DNA of 64,000 nt from JAPLSN01 sp964482955 (GTDB taxonomy: Bacteria; Spirochaetota; Spirochaetia; Treponematales; UBA12059): positions 4,457 to 68,456 of the forward strand of contig CAYZZW010000010.1 in assembly GCA_964482955.1 (NCBI GenBank), written 5' to 3'. Of this stretch, positions 1-7,769 are shown piece by piece; position 1 is the stretch's first letter; the number at the start of each line of letters is the position of its first letter. The translations under genes were made by a program, and so were the position numbers. The notes beneath the pieces are model-generated. The model was not told the origin of the DNA, did no database searches, and saw only the letters and a program-made list of their open reading frames with translations.

Positions 1-1130
1 TCCTGCCGCTTTTCCGCGACGAGCCCGCCGCGGTCGCGGCCCAGGTGGAGACCGCCGTGGGATCGCACCGCGACATCTTCGCCAAGCAGCCGACCGGGTT
101 CTGGCTGCCCCAGCTCGGCTTTTACCCCGGCGTCGAGTCAGTCCTCAAGTCCTACGGGATCGAGTACACCGTCGTCACCACGCGCGGCGCCCTGCTCGGC
201 AGGCCCACGCCCCGCTACGGTTCCTACGCGCCGGTCCGTTGCCCGAACGGGCTGGCCGCCTTCGTCCGCGACGCCGACTCGACCGACGCGGTCTGGTCGG
301 AGGACAAGGGCTATCCGTCCGATCCCGACTACCGCGATTTCTACCGCGACATCGGCTTCGACCTGCCGCTCGAGTACGTCGGACCGTACGTCGAGGAAAA
401 CGCGACGCGCATCTTCACGGGCTTCAAGTACTGGGCCATCACCGGGAAGACGAACGACAAGCGTCCCTACGTTCCCTCCGCGGGCGCGGCGAAGGCCGCG
501 GAGCACGCGGCCCAGTTCGTCCACAGCCGCGAAGCCCGGCTCTACGACGCGTCGCGTTACATGGATCGCCCGCCCCTCATGGTCTGCCCCTACGACGCGG
601 AGCTGTTCGGCCACTGGTGGTTCGAGGGCACCCGCTGGCTCGAGGCGCTTTTCCGCGAAGTGCACGACTCGGCGGCGCTGTCCTTCGTGACCATGCCGGA
701 CTACCTCGAGGCGTATCCCGAAAACCAGATGTCGACGCCGGAGTTCTCGTCGTGGGGCGACGGCGGCTACGCGGACGTCTGGCTCGACGGCGCGAACGAC
801 TGGATCTACCGCCACGTCCACAAGCTCGTCGAGCGCATGTCCGAGCTGGCCGAGCGCTTCCCCGACGAGCGCGGACTCAAGGAGCGCGTCCTGAACCAGG
901 CCGCCCGCGAGGTGCTCCTGGCGATGTGCTCGGACTGGGCGCTCCTCATGCGCTCGGGCAAGTCGAACTCCTTCGCGCGCAAGCAGATCGAGGACGCGGT
1001 GACCAACTTCATGCGCATCTACGAGATGCTCTGCTCGAACACCGTGGGCACCGAATGGATCACGCACCTCGAAAAGCGCAACAACCTCTTCCCGAAGATC
1101 AACTACCGCATGTTCCGCAAAAAAACCTGA
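1..1130 (+). CDS. GH57-family (branching-enzyme-like) protein, 5' end outside window
   Basis: The reading frame is open from the first bases of the window, so the true start lies upstream; at least 376 residues are present. The stretch YDAELFGHWWFEG (about 590-628) is the typical GH57 motif with the acid/base Asp, here codon 594-596, and the C-terminal helical part (WALLMRSGK..., about 930-1060) resembles the DUF1957 region of GH57 alpha-glucan branching enzymes. These enzymes make alpha-1,6 branches in glycogen. Odd point: where active members have W-x-P-E with the nucleophile Glu, this protein has WLPQLGF, with Gln encoded at 111-113. It may therefore be a non-catalytic glucan-binding homologue. 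Family call is firm; activity is doubtful. Confidence 0.8.
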   Translation, partial: LPLFRDEPAAVAAQVETAVGSHRDIFAKQPTGFWLPQLGFYPGVESVLKSYGIEYTVVTTRGALLGRPTPRYGSYAPVRCPNGLAAFVRDADSTDAVWSEDKGYPSDPDYRDFYRDIGFDLPLEYVGPYVEENATRIFTGFKYWAITGKTNDKRPYVPSAGAAKAAEHAAQFVHSREARLYDASRYMDRPPLMVCPYDAELFGHWWFEGTRWLEALFREVHDSAALSFVTMPDYLEAYPENQMSTPEFSSWGDGGYADVWLDGANDWIYRHVHKLVERMSELAERFPDERGLKERVLNQAAREVLLAMCSDWALLMRSGKSNSFARKQIEDAVTNFMRIYEMLCSNTVGTEWITHLEKRNNLFPKINYRMFRKKT

Positions 1131-1144
1131 CGCCGTCTCGGGAT

Positions 1145-1344
1145 TTACCACGAAGAGCACGAAGTGTAGCCACGAAGATCACGAAGGAATATAGAATATG
1201 GGTTTCTGGAGTTTCATTAGTTGAGTATGGGAAGCGATCAGGATTAAAATTCCATATCTCCAACTTCTTCTCCTCCTTCGTGCCCTAACGCTCGAGTACT
1301 CGCTAAGCTTCGCTCGTGGTCGAACTTCGTGTCCTTCGTGGTAA
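1145..1344. repeat. CCACGAAG inverted-end repeat element, copy 1
   Basis: This element fills most of the 1131-1392 gap. The left end (1145-1187) has TTACCACGAAG followed by several CACGAAG units; the right end (1325-1344) is nearly its reverse complement (CTTCGTGTCCTTCGTGGTAA, 18 of 20 matching). The right half also holds the internal motif CTCGAGTACTCGCTAAGC (1291-1308). No gene is visible inside; the open frames through it are repeat artefacts. Confidence 0.8.
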
Positions 1345-1392
1345 TCTGTTCAATTCGTTGTCCGGTGTCGGTGACAGTGGGGCGGTGATGAA

Positions 1393-1857
1393 ATGAAGAC
1401 GAACGCGATGAGGGTGCTCGAGGGGGCGGGCCTTCCATACAGGGCGGCGAGCTACGACGTCGACGAGGACGACCTGTCGGCGGGGGCCGTCGCGGAAAAG
1501 ATCGGCATGCCGCTCGAACGCGTTTTCAAGACCCTCGCGGGGCGTGGCGATGACGGGGAGGTCCGCTTCTTCGTCATCCCGGGCGACGCGGAACTCGACC
1601 TCAAGAAGGCCGCGAAAGCCTCGGGCGCCAAAGCCGTCGCCCTGCTTCCGCTCAAGGAACTCCTGCCGGTCACCGGGTATGTCCGGGGCGGCTGCTCGCC
1701 GATCGGCGCCAAGAAGCCGTTCCCCGTCTACATCGAGGAAGGCGCCCAACTTTACGAAGAAATTTCCGTCAGCGCCGGCGTCCGCGGGACGCAGATGATA
1801 CTGTCGCCCGCCGCCCTCGCCATAGCCGCCAACGCCACCTTCGCGGACCTTGTCTGA
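1393..1857 (+). CDS. ybaK: YbaK/EbsC-family Cys-tRNA(Pro) deacylase
   Basis: This 154-residue protein matches the YbaK/EbsC editing domain over its whole length. Visible family features are the N-terminal helix-strand unit with VFKTLA near residue 40, the FFVIPGDAELDLKKAAKASG block (about 60-80) with the conserved lysines, the GYVRGGCSPIGAKK segment (about 95-110) and the C-terminal SAGVRGTQMILSP. YbaK-type proteins hydrolyse Cys mischarged on tRNA(Pro) in the cytoplasm. Length is normal for a stand-alone member. It sits between two repeat elements, so it is probably a single-gene unit. Closely related domains edit other mischarged tRNAs, so exact specificity is inferred. Confidence 0.88.
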   Translation: MKTNAMRVLEGAGLPYRAASYDVDEDDLSAGAVAEKIGMPLERVFKTLAGRGDDGEVRFFVIPGDAELDLKKAAKASGAKAVALLPLKELLPVTGYVRGGCSPIGAKKPFPVYIEEGAQLYEEISVSAGVRGTQMILSPAALAIAANATFADLV

Positions 1858-1864
1858 AAACGCG

Positions 1865-2085
1865 TTACCACGAAAGGAATGAAGAACACGAAGCCTAACC
1901 ACGAAGGACACGAAGTGTAGCCACGAAGGGCACGAAGTTAAGGAGAAAGCAAGGGGATGGGACTGTGAAGTGACCGGAGATAGAAACGAAATGAGGATCT
2001 AAAAGATAGGAGCCTGTCCTCTTTCAATTCCAGTTTTCTTTTCTTCTTCGTGCCCTTCGTGTCCCCTTCGTGTCCTTCGTGGTAA
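1865..2085. repeat. CCACGAAG inverted-end repeat element, copy 2
   Basis: The element occupies the gap between ybaK and the lpd stop. The left end has TTACCACGAA at 1865 and further CCACGAAGGACACGAAG units to about 1938; the right end (about 2047-2085) carries several CTTCGTG units ending in CTTCGTGGTAA. The middle is AT-richer and not repeated. It lies between convergent genes, so a folded transcript could act as a terminator for both. Confidence 0.8.
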
Positions 2086-2111
2086 AGTATTTTCCTAGTC
2101 GCTCGTTGTTA

Positions 2112-3455
2112 TCAGACCTCGATCTGCAGCGCGGCGTCGCGGAGGAGTTCGACGACGGTGGGGTGGGGGAAGATCATGCCGGCGATGTCGGCGACCTTCG
2201 CTCCCGCGGCGACGAGGCGCTGCGCGCCCCAGACCTGTTCGCCCGCGTACGCGTCGACGAAGTGGATGCCGAGGATCTTGCCAGAGCCCTTTTCGGCGAG
2301 CAGCTTCACGCCGCCGTTGCCCGCTATTCCGTTCTCCGCGACGAAGCGGCCGTTCGCGCGGGCGGGCACGGTGATCTTCGCGTAGTCCAGTCCCTTCGCC
2401 TTCGCTTCTTCCTCGGTCATGCCGACGCCGGCGGCTTCGAGGCTGCCGTAGACGACCCAGGGGATGGCGTTCCACGCGATGGGGCGCGGGTTCCCGAGGA
2501 TGCCGTCGATGGCGGCTTCGCCCATGGCGCTCGCCGAGTGCGCGAGGAGCGCGCGGCCGGTCACGTCGCCGACGGCCCAGATGCCCTTCACGTTCGTGCG
2601 GAGGCAGTCGTCGACCTCGATGCCCTTCGGGGAGTATTTGACGCCGGCCTTGTCGAGGTCGAGGCCGGAGACGTCGGGGCGGCGTCCGGTGGCGACGAGG
2701 ACGAGGTCGCCTTCCGCCGACTTGGCCTCGCCGTCCTTCGAATAGCGGACCGTGCCGCCCTCGATCGCCTCGACCTTGGCGCCGGTCTCGATGGTCATGC
2801 CGCGCTTGGAGCGCTTGAGGATGCCCACGAGCTCGCGGTCCATGAATGGCAGGATCTCGGGCAACATTTCGATCACGGTGACCTTGGAGCCGACCGACTG
2901 GAAGAACTCGGCGAACTCCATGCCGATCACGCCGCCGCCGATCACGACGAGCCTCGCGGGGATCGCCTCGACGTTCAGTATGCCGTCGCTCGTGACGACG
3001 AGCGGATTGTCCTTGGCTCCGGGGATGGGCGGCACCGCGGGGACCGAGCCAGTGGCGACGACGATGTCGCGGGCTTCGTAGGTTTCGCTTCCGACGACGA
3101 TGGACGTGGGAGAGGCGAAGCGGGCGTCGCCCTTGACGACGGTCACCTCGTGCTTTTTCATCTGGAACTCGATGCCCGCCCGGAGCTTTTCGACGACGGT
3201 GTTCTTCCACGCCATCGCCTCGGACAGCTCGAAGCGGACCGACTCCGCGTGGACGCCGAGCTGCGCGGAGTCCTTCGCGTGCTTGAGGTGCTTGGCCGAG
3301 TTGAGGAGGCTCTTCGTGGGGATGCAGCCCCGGTTGAGGCAGGTGCCGCCGAGCTCGTCGCGCTCGACGACGAGGACTTTCTTGCCGCGCGCGGCGGCAT
3401 GTTCCGCGGCGACGTGCCCGCCGGGGCCGCCGCCTACGATGATGATGTCGTACAT
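2112..3455 (-). CDS. lpdA: dihydrolipoamide dehydrogenase (E3)
   Basis: This 447-residue flavoprotein carries the FAD-binding GGGPGG near the N-terminus, the redox-active disulfide motif GGTCLNRGC (Cys39 and Cys44), a central NAD-binding GGGVIGMEF segment, the second FAD motif WAVGDVTGRALLAH, and a C-terminal dimerisation domain ending in HPTVVELLRDA with the His-Pro pair near the active site. It reoxidises dihydrolipoyl groups of 2-oxoacid dehydrogenases or glycine cleavage using NAD. I chose the start at MYDIIIVGG because the longer frame only adds an unrelated N-terminal stretch. No E1/E2 or gcv genes are adjacent, so the partner complex is unknown. Confidence 0.92.
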   Translation of the reverse strand: MYDIIIVGGGPGGHVAAEHAAARGKKVLVVERDELGGTCLNRGCIPTKSLLNSAKHLKHAKDSAQLGVHAESVRFELSEAMAWKNTVVEKLRAGIEFQMKKHEVTVVKGDARFASPTSIVVGSETYEARDIVVATGSVPAVPPIPGAKDNPLVVTSDGILNVEAIPARLVVIGGGVIGMEFAEFFQSVGSKVTVIEMLPEILPFMDRELVGILKRSKRGMTIETGAKVEAIEGGTVRYSKDGEAKSAEGDLVLVATGRRPDVSGLDLDKAGVKYSPKGIEVDDCLRTNVKGIWAVGDVTGRALLAHSASAMGEAAIDGILGNPRPIAWNAIPWVVYGSLEAAGVGMTEEEAKAKGLDYAKITVPARANGRFVAENGIAGNGGVKLLAEKGSGKILGIHFVDAYAGEQVWGAQRLVAAGAKVADIAGMIFPHPTVVELLRDAALQIEV

Positions 3456-3538
3456 GCCCGCGAGAGTACGGCCGCCGCCCGCCCCTGTCAAGCCGGACGG
3501 TAAGGCTTCGGCTCGAAGAGTCCTTTTCGTGCAAGACT

Positions 3539-3580
3539 CACCGCAGAGGCACAGAGAAAGTCGGAGGTCACGGAGAAGAA
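3539..3580. repeat. CACGGAG-type repeat arm, variant of the CCACGAAG family
   Basis: This stretch (CACCGCAGAGGCACAGAG..., then GGTCACGGAGAAG) is a diverged one-sided copy of the family, with AGAG/GGAG units replacing CGAAG. It lies upstream of lpdA. The rest of the gap from 3581 to 3718 holds no gene I can recognise. Confidence 0.55.
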
Positions 3581-3718
3581 AAAGAGAGTATAAGAGATGC
3601 AAACTCGATGCGGGTTTTAGTTGGAAAAAGCCTGCTGTGGTTCGTTCGGCCTGATAGCCGTCGTGCGGGGCTACTGGAATCAGGCTGCGTCAGATGACGG
3701 GACGTCAGCGACCGCCAG

Positions 3719-3793
3719 GCGGGGCATACAAGTACCCGCGCCGAATATTGCGAGTACTCTCGCCTATTCGGCGCGGGTACTTGTATGCCCCGC
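3719..3793. terminator. perfect 29-bp inverted repeat (hairpin)
   Basis: The arms 3719-3747 and 3765-3793 are exact reverse complements over 29 bp. The 17-nt loop (3748-3764) contains a second small stem, GCGAG-TACT-CTCGC. It lies just after the stop of the minus-strand permease gene, where a terminator would be expected, but it has no U-tract on that side and is longer than a usual terminator. It could also be an RNA processing site or a remnant of a small mobile hairpin. Confidence 0.6.
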
Positions 3794-3843
3794 GCTCCGG
3801 TTAATCCGGTTCGATCAACGTCCTTCGCATTTTCAGATCCGGT

Positions 3844-4929
3844 TCATATCCCTGCCAAGCCCGTGGCTACTATTGCGTCGAAGCCATAGCCCGCGACCAT
3901 CGCGCCGAGCCACAGGACCGCGACGACCAAGCCGACGACTTTCCAACGGGCTATCGCCAGGGCACCCGTGATGGCGCCGACGGACGTGCCGGAACCCGCG
4001 ATCAGGAAGGCCATGATCGCGCCCTGGCTCATGCCCGAGTCGAAAAGGGCGCGGACCAGCGGGAGGGACGCCTCGGAACTGACGTAGAGCGGAAGTCCGA
4101 CCGTCGCGGCGAGCGGCACGCTGTAGGCGTGCCCTTTCCCGAAGAGCGCGGACATCCACGACGGCGGTATGAGACTGTTGAGGACGTAGCCGATGAAGGC
4201 GAAACCCGCGAACAGGGGCAGGAGCTTTTTGGAGACGTCCAGGATCGCGTGTCCCAGCGCCTTCGCTTTCCGGAGCGTTGCGGAGCTTCGCGTTCCAGCG
4301 CGCCTCTCCGCGCCCGTGCCCGGAATCGCGCCGCACGCGCAGGACGTTTTCGACGAGGGCATCAAGCGGGAAGCTCGCGACGCCTCGACCTTCCGGAACG
4401 TCGGGGTTCCGCCTAGGCGATTCTCCGCGCAATCGCAAGCCGCTTCCGTGCGCGAACCCGGTTTCGTCGTGCCGTCGAAGCGGGTCTGTCCCCTGAGCCA
4501 CCCGCGCCGTTCCAGCAGGGCCGCGATGCCGCCGCCCGCGAGTCCCAGCGCGATGGACGACGCGAAGTAGAAGAGCGCGAACGGCCACCCGAAGAGGCCG
4601 GCGCTGTAGAACAGTTCTTCCGGGGACGACAGGGGCGACGCGACCATGAAGGCCACGATGGGGGCGAGCGGCATGGTGCTGGCCATCATCCCCAGGATCA
4701 CGGCCGTGGTGCCGCAGGAGCAGAAGGGCGTCATGACGGCCGCGCCGGTGGCGGCCACCACGCCGACTCCCTTCCATCGCGTAAGGAAGCCCGCCACCTT
4801 GTTTGTGTCGACGAAGGCCTTGAGCGACGCCGCGATGACGACGCTCGCGAGCAGGTACGGCCAGTTGTGCGCGAGCGCCGTGACGGTCTGCGCGAACGCG
4901 TTCTGGATCAACGAAATGAATGAGTTCAT
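3844..4929 (-). CDS. UPF0718/ArsP-type putative permease
   Basis: The 361-residue protein has about eight predicted membrane segments in two halves around a hydrophilic cytoplasmic loop (roughly residues 155-235). The family hallmark TPFCSCGTTAV is in TM2-3, and a second-half counterpart GLPLYVSSEAS follows. UPF0718 permeases include ArsP organoarsenical exporters, but the substrate here is unknown. The loop is Cys-containing (CDC, CACG). The start at 4929 is supported by AAGGAGG about 6 nt upstream; an in-frame ATG two codons earlier is too close to it. The gene follows the SigZ-like sigma gene on the same strand, which may control it. Confidence 0.8.
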   Translation of the reverse strand: MNSFISLIQNAFAQTVTALAHNWPYLLASVVIAASLKAFVDTNKVAGFLTRWKGVGVVAATGAAVMTPFCSCGTTAVILGMMASTMPLAPIVAFMVASPLSSPEELFYSAGLFGWPFALFYFASSIALGLAGGGIAALLERRGWLRGQTRFDGTTKPGSRTEAACDCAENRLGGTPTFRKVEASRASRLMPSSKTSCACGAIPGTGAERRAGTRSSATLRKAKALGHAILDVSKKLLPLFAGFAFIGYVLNSLIPPSWMSALFGKGHAYSVPLAATVGLPLYVSSEASLPLVRALFDSGMSQGAIMAFLIAGSGTSVGAITGALAIARWKVVGLVVAVLWLGAMVAGYGFDAIVATGLAGI

Positions 4930-5058
4930 GTCCATCCTCCTTGTCGAGTTCCACCGACACGGACGGAGGAAGGTGCGGAAGGATGCGGGAAATCTTTCTG
5001 ATTGCGGCTTGCGATACAAGCTTCGATACGCGCCAGGGGGCGCAGCGGAAAACCCGGA

Positions 5059-5090
5059 GGAGGAGCGTGGTTCGTGAACCAGGCTCCTCC
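5059..5090. other. hairpin with 8-bp outer and 5-bp inner stem
   Basis: GGAGGAGC at 5059-5066 pairs with GCTCCTCC at 5083-5090, with GGTTC/GAACC inside. It sits in the leader between the sigma gene and the permease gene. The position fits an attenuator or mRNA-stability element, but no function is shown. The rest of 4930-5195 has no gene. Confidence 0.45.
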
Positions 5091-5114
5091 GAGGATTTGA
5101 AGCGGAGCACCCGA

Positions 5115-5186
5115 CCGCCTCGGGCACGCCTGCGGGGCGCCCGACGACGAGCTTCGCTCGTCGACATTCAGTCGTGCCCGAGGCGG
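5115..5186. terminator. hairpin downstream of the SigZ-like gene
   Basis: CCGCCTCGGGCAC (5115-5127) pairs with GTGCCCGAGGCGG (5174-5186); an inner stem GACGAGC...GCTCGTC lies in the loop. It is immediately 3' of the minus-strand sigma gene stop at 5196. There is no clear U-tract, so it may only partly terminate transcription ahead of the permease. Confidence 0.5.
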
Positions 5187-5195
5187 GGGCGCCCG

Positions 5196-5786
5196 CTATT
5201 TCTTTCCCGGCTTTTTCGACGCCCGCTCGAGGTCGCACGCGGCGCAGCGTTCGTCGTAGCCGATGATGCCGCCGAGGCGGTCGAGCTCGAAGTGGCAGCA
5301 CTCGAGGAGCAGCGCCTTGAGCTTGTCGCGCGCCCGCTGGACCCGGGACTTGGCGCCGGGGACGGAGATGCCGAGGCGCCCGGCGAGTTCGGTTTGAGTG
5401 AGCCCGTCGTACTCGGTCAGGACGAGGGCTTCGCGGTACGGCTCGGGGACCAGGTCGACCATGTCCTTCAGCGAGAACGCGAGGCGCGCGGCCGGATCGT
5501 CTTCGTACTCCGCCGCGCCGTAGGTCGATTCGATCCGGTCTACGTATTCCTCTTCGGGGCGACGCGCTCGGTAATGGTCGATGATGAGGTTGCGGGCCAC
5601 GCGGTAGATCCAGCGCTCCATGCCCTCCCACTCGTGGAAGCAGCAGAGTCCGGTGTGGACGCGGAGGAACACCTCTTGCAGGAGGTCTTCCGCCTCCTCC
5701 CGCGCCCCGACCTTCCCTTTGATGAAGGCGAAGAGCTTGTCGGCGAACCGCTCCCAGAGGGCTTCGAACTCGTGTGTCGCGAGCAT
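5196..5786 (-). CDS. sigZ: SigZ-like ECF RNA polymerase sigma factor
   Basis: This 196-residue protein has sigma region 2 (FADKLFAFIKGKVGAREEAEDLLQEVF, with WIYRVARNLIIDHYR) and region 4 (LTQTELAGRLGISVPGAKSRVQRAR) with little between them, as in ECF sigma factors. The C-terminal tail, ECCHFELDRLGGIIGYDERCAACDLE, has the CCxFxxDxxGxIIxY pattern I associate with SigZ, plus a C-x2-C pair that could bind metal or sense redox. The start at 5786 has an AAAGGA ribosome site. It lies 31 nt after the ABATE-domain gene and before the permease; no separate anti-sigma gene is seen. Confidence 0.85.
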   Translation of the reverse strand: MLATHEFEALWERFADKLFAFIKGKVGAREEAEDLLQEVFLRVHTGLCCFHEWEGMERWIYRVARNLIIDHYRARRPEEEYVDRIESTYGAAEYEDDPAARLAFSLKDMVDLVPEPYREALVLTEYDGLTQTELAGRLGISVPGAKSRVQRARDKLKALLLECCHFELDRLGGIIGYDERCAACDLERASKKPGKK

Positions 5787-5817
5787 GGTGGATCCTTTCC
5801 GTTCCCGACCGGCGTTT

Positions 5818-6444
5818 TCAGCCGCCTCCGCGCGCGCCGCTCTTCCGCGCGCGGCTTGACCGCGCGGAGTGGCGACGGGCTTTTTCGCGGTTGCCGCAAA
5901 ACCGCATGTCGCACCAGGTCCGGCCGCGGTTCTTGCTCTGGTCGTAGAATAGCCATCCGCAGCCGGGACAGCGGGAGAGCCGTCCGAGATCGTCCTTCGT
6001 GAGGACTTCCGCGATGGACAGGGCGATGGGGGCGAGCATCGCCTCGGGATCATCGTCGGCTTTCCACGCCCACGCGAGTCCGTTCCCGGCCGGGACCAAC
6101 GCGCGCCGGGCGAAGGCTTCGGATACGGCGGCGTTGACCGTATCGAGCGCCGCCCGGCCGATTTCCCTCTTTTCGATGATCGAGTCGAATATCGAGTAGC
6201 TCGCCTCCCGGAGCGCGATCGCCTTTTCGAAAGCCGCCCGACACAGTTCGGGTTCCCGTTCGGAGAGGGCTTCCAGCGCGCCGATTTGGTTTTTGTCCGC
6301 GATGCCGACGAGTTCGCTCCATCGAAGGAGGCTTTGATAGCCTTGCCTCAGGAGTTCGACGGGTTCGGGGCGGATCCGGTACTCCACCGTATTGCAAAAA
6401 TCCAGGCAAAGCCTTCCGCCGACCAGAAGCAACGTTTGTCCCAT
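5818..6444 (-). CDS. ABATE-domain / CGNR zinc-finger putative transcription regulator
   Basis: About 208 residues. The N-terminal part (LLLVGGRLCLDFCNTV...) is the ABATE/DUF1470 ligand-binding-like domain, and the C-terminal segment has the treble Cys pattern CPGCGWLFYD...WCDMRFCGNREKARR of the CGNR zinc finger, followed by a basic tail that should touch DNA. Such proteins are regarded as stress-related regulators. A promoter at 6455-6483 places its -10 box across the upstream ATG at 6459, so I use the second Met (6444), which would be near the transcript 5' end. It likely leads an operon with the sigma factor and permease and may act on the shared divergent region. Confidence 0.78.
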   Translation of the reverse strand: MGQTLLLVGGRLCLDFCNTVEYRIRPEPVELLRQGYQSLLRWSELVGIADKNQIGALEALSEREPELCRAAFEKAIALREASYSIFDSIIEKREIGRAALDTVNAAVSEAFARRALVPAGNGLAWAWKADDDPEAMLAPIALSIAEVLTKDDLGRLSRCPGCGWLFYDQSKNRGRTWCDMRFCGNREKARRHSARSSRARKSGARGGG

Positions 6445-6454
6445 GGTGATAACC

Positions 6455-6483
6455 AGCATAATCGACTTGACAGGTTAATGCAA
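6455..6483 (-). promoter_or_regulatory. sigma70-like promoter for the ABATE-sigZ-permease operon
   Basis: On the minus strand TTGCAT (6483-6478) and TATGCT (6460-6455) are 17 bp apart. Transcription would start near 6448, giving a leader of only a few nucleotides before ATG 6444. It overlaps the oppositely directed promoter, so the two would compete. Confidence 0.5.
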
Positions 6484-6495
6484 CCAATGTACGCT
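6467..6495 (+). promoter_or_regulatory. sigma70-like promoter for the secreted hydrolase gene
   Basis: TTGACA (6467-6472), a 17-bp spacer and TACGCT (6490-6495). It reads toward the gene starting at 6601 and overlaps the divergent ABATE promoter. Confidence 0.55.
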
Positions 6496-6508
6496 GCTAA
6501 CCAGCGTA
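6490..6508. promoter_or_regulatory. inverted repeat, possible operator
   Basis: TACGCTG-CTAAC-CAGCGTA is a perfect 7-bp inverted repeat with a 5-bp centre, covering the -10 box of the rightward promoter. AACCAGC occurs here and again at 6451-6457. The position suits a repressor site, perhaps for the neighbouring ABATE regulator; that link is inference. Confidence 0.4.
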
Positions 6509-6600
6509 CGCTGTTTCGGTGGTTTGGCACGCTCCAGGCCACATGTCGTAGAGTCCACGGCGGAGCGTTCGGAGACGAACACCCGCGAAGGAGCAGCGGA

Positions 6601-7518
6601 ATGTCCTTGTTTCATAAATCACTCATCGGTAGGTGCATGATGATAAGTTTGACGCTCATGGCAGAGGCTCCGGCGATCGCCGAAAGCGCCGATGCGTCGT
6701 TCGCGGCGCGCTCGTCCCTGTTCGACTATGACCGCGCGGTCGGCTTCGCGCCCACGGTCAACGGCACCGAAAAACGCGGTGCGGTCACCATCGAGGATAT
6801 CGCGTTCACGGGCGCGAAGGGCTCGAATCCGATCAAGGCCTATCTGGTGCGGCCGGAAGGGAACGGCCCGTTCGCGGGCGCGTTGTGGGTGCATTGGCTC
6901 GGCGAGGAAAAGTCCGACAGGCGGCAGTTCCTCGACGAGGCGGTCGCGCTCGCGCCGAAGGGCGTCGTCTCCCTCCTCGTCGACGGCATGTGGGCCGATC
7001 CCGCCTGGTACGGGTCCCGCGATCCCGACAAGGATTACGAAAACTCGGTGCGCCAGGTGATCGAGATCCGCCGGGCCATGGATTTCCTCCTGACGCAGCC
7101 GAAGGTCGATACGGCCCGCGTCGCCTTCGTCGGGCACGACTTCGGTGGTATGTACGGGGCGATCGCGGCGGGGCTCGACCGGAAGGCGAGCGCGTACGTG
7201 TTCATCGCGGTGGCCCCGAGCCTCAACGACTGGGCGTTCTTTTCGAGGCAGCCGGCTTCCAAGGTGGAGTACATCCGGAAAAACGCGGTGCTGGAACTCA
7301 CCGACTACCTCGCCAGGCTCCAGGGCGGCGCCGTGCTGTGCCAGTTCTCGAAGAACGATCCGTATGTCGCCACGGCGGGCGCGTCGGTGTTCTACAAGGC
7401 GATCGCTTCGTCGGGCAAATCGAAGAAGGCGTATGACGCGGGCCACGACATGCAGGGGGACGCGATCGTCGCCGATCGCGACGCTTTCCTGATAAAGGAA
7501 CTCGAGCTGTCGAACTGA
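6601..7518 (+). CDS. secreted alpha/beta hydrolase, dienelactone-hydrolase-like
   Basis: The 305-residue protein starts with a probable signal peptide (MSLFHKSLIGRCMMISLTLMAEAPAIAE). The start at 6601 follows an AAGGAGC site and excludes an unrelated upstream extension. The fold shows strand-turn features of the DLH group: GALWVHWLGEE (oxyanion strand), the nucleophile elbow position VAFVGHDFGGMYGA, an acid-containing CQFSKNDPYV and a late His in AGHDMQ. The elbow reads G-H-D-F-G, so Asp replaces the usual Ser/Cys nucleophile; the protein may use Asp, as haloalkane dehalogenases and epoxide hydrolases do, or be inactive. It is divergent from the regulator operon. Confidence 0.68.
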   Translation: MSLFHKSLIGRCMMISLTLMAEAPAIAESADASFAARSSLFDYDRAVGFAPTVNGTEKRGAVTIEDIAFTGAKGSNPIKAYLVRPEGNGPFAGALWVHWLGEEKSDRRQFLDEAVALAPKGVVSLLVDGMWADPAWYGSRDPDKDYENSVRQVIEIRRAMDFLLTQPKVDTARVAFVGHDFGGMYGAIAAGLDRKASAYVFIAVAPSLNDWAFFSRQPASKVEYIRKNAVLELTDYLARLQGGAVLCQFSKNDPYVATAGASVFYKAIASSGKSKKAYDAGHDMQGDAIVADRDAFLIKELELSN

Positions 7519-7587
7519 CGGGCTGCGGTCGGCCCGGCGCCGATCGTCGGATCGCTTTGAAGCATGCGCGTTCGTGCCTCGCCTGAA

Positions 7588-7617
7588 GGGACCGGACATC
7601 CGTGGATGCCCGGTCCC
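7588..7617 (+). terminator. intrinsic terminator-like hairpin after the hydrolase gene
   Basis: GGGACCGG (7588-7595) pairs with CCGGTCCC (7610-7617), with CATCC/GGATG extending the stem inside. It is followed by GCTTTCTGT, a weak U-rich run. It separates the hydrolase gene from purA. Confidence 0.6.
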
Positions 7618-7642
7618 GCTTTCTGTATACAAGACGCCGCGG

Positions 7643-7685
7643 GCTTGCCGGCTCGGGGAATCTTGGTGTACAGTTCCCCGCAAGC
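7643..7685 (+). promoter_or_regulatory. purA leader hairpin / possible promoter
   Basis: CGGGGAA (7654-7660) pairs with TTCCCCG (7674-7680) and GCTTG (7643-7647) with CAAGC (7681-7685), leaving a bulge. The same span contains TTGCCG-18 bp-TACAGT, a possible promoter (7645-7674). Both readings cannot hold for one transcript: either the hairpin is in the leader or this is the promoter. Confidence 0.35.
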
Positions 7686-7769
7686 GGGAACAACAACCAG
7701 GTCGACGTCGGGGGCGAGGGCGCTTCCGGCGGAAGCTTCCTCGAAAAGCCCCCTTGCGGAGGTGGTCTC

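Noticed and set aside
1145..2085. CCACGAAG arrays as a possible CRISPR or coding sequence
   Set aside because: Units are only about 9 nt and are not separated by unique spacers of constant length; peptides such as NHEGHE and FVSFVV are repeat translations, not proteins.
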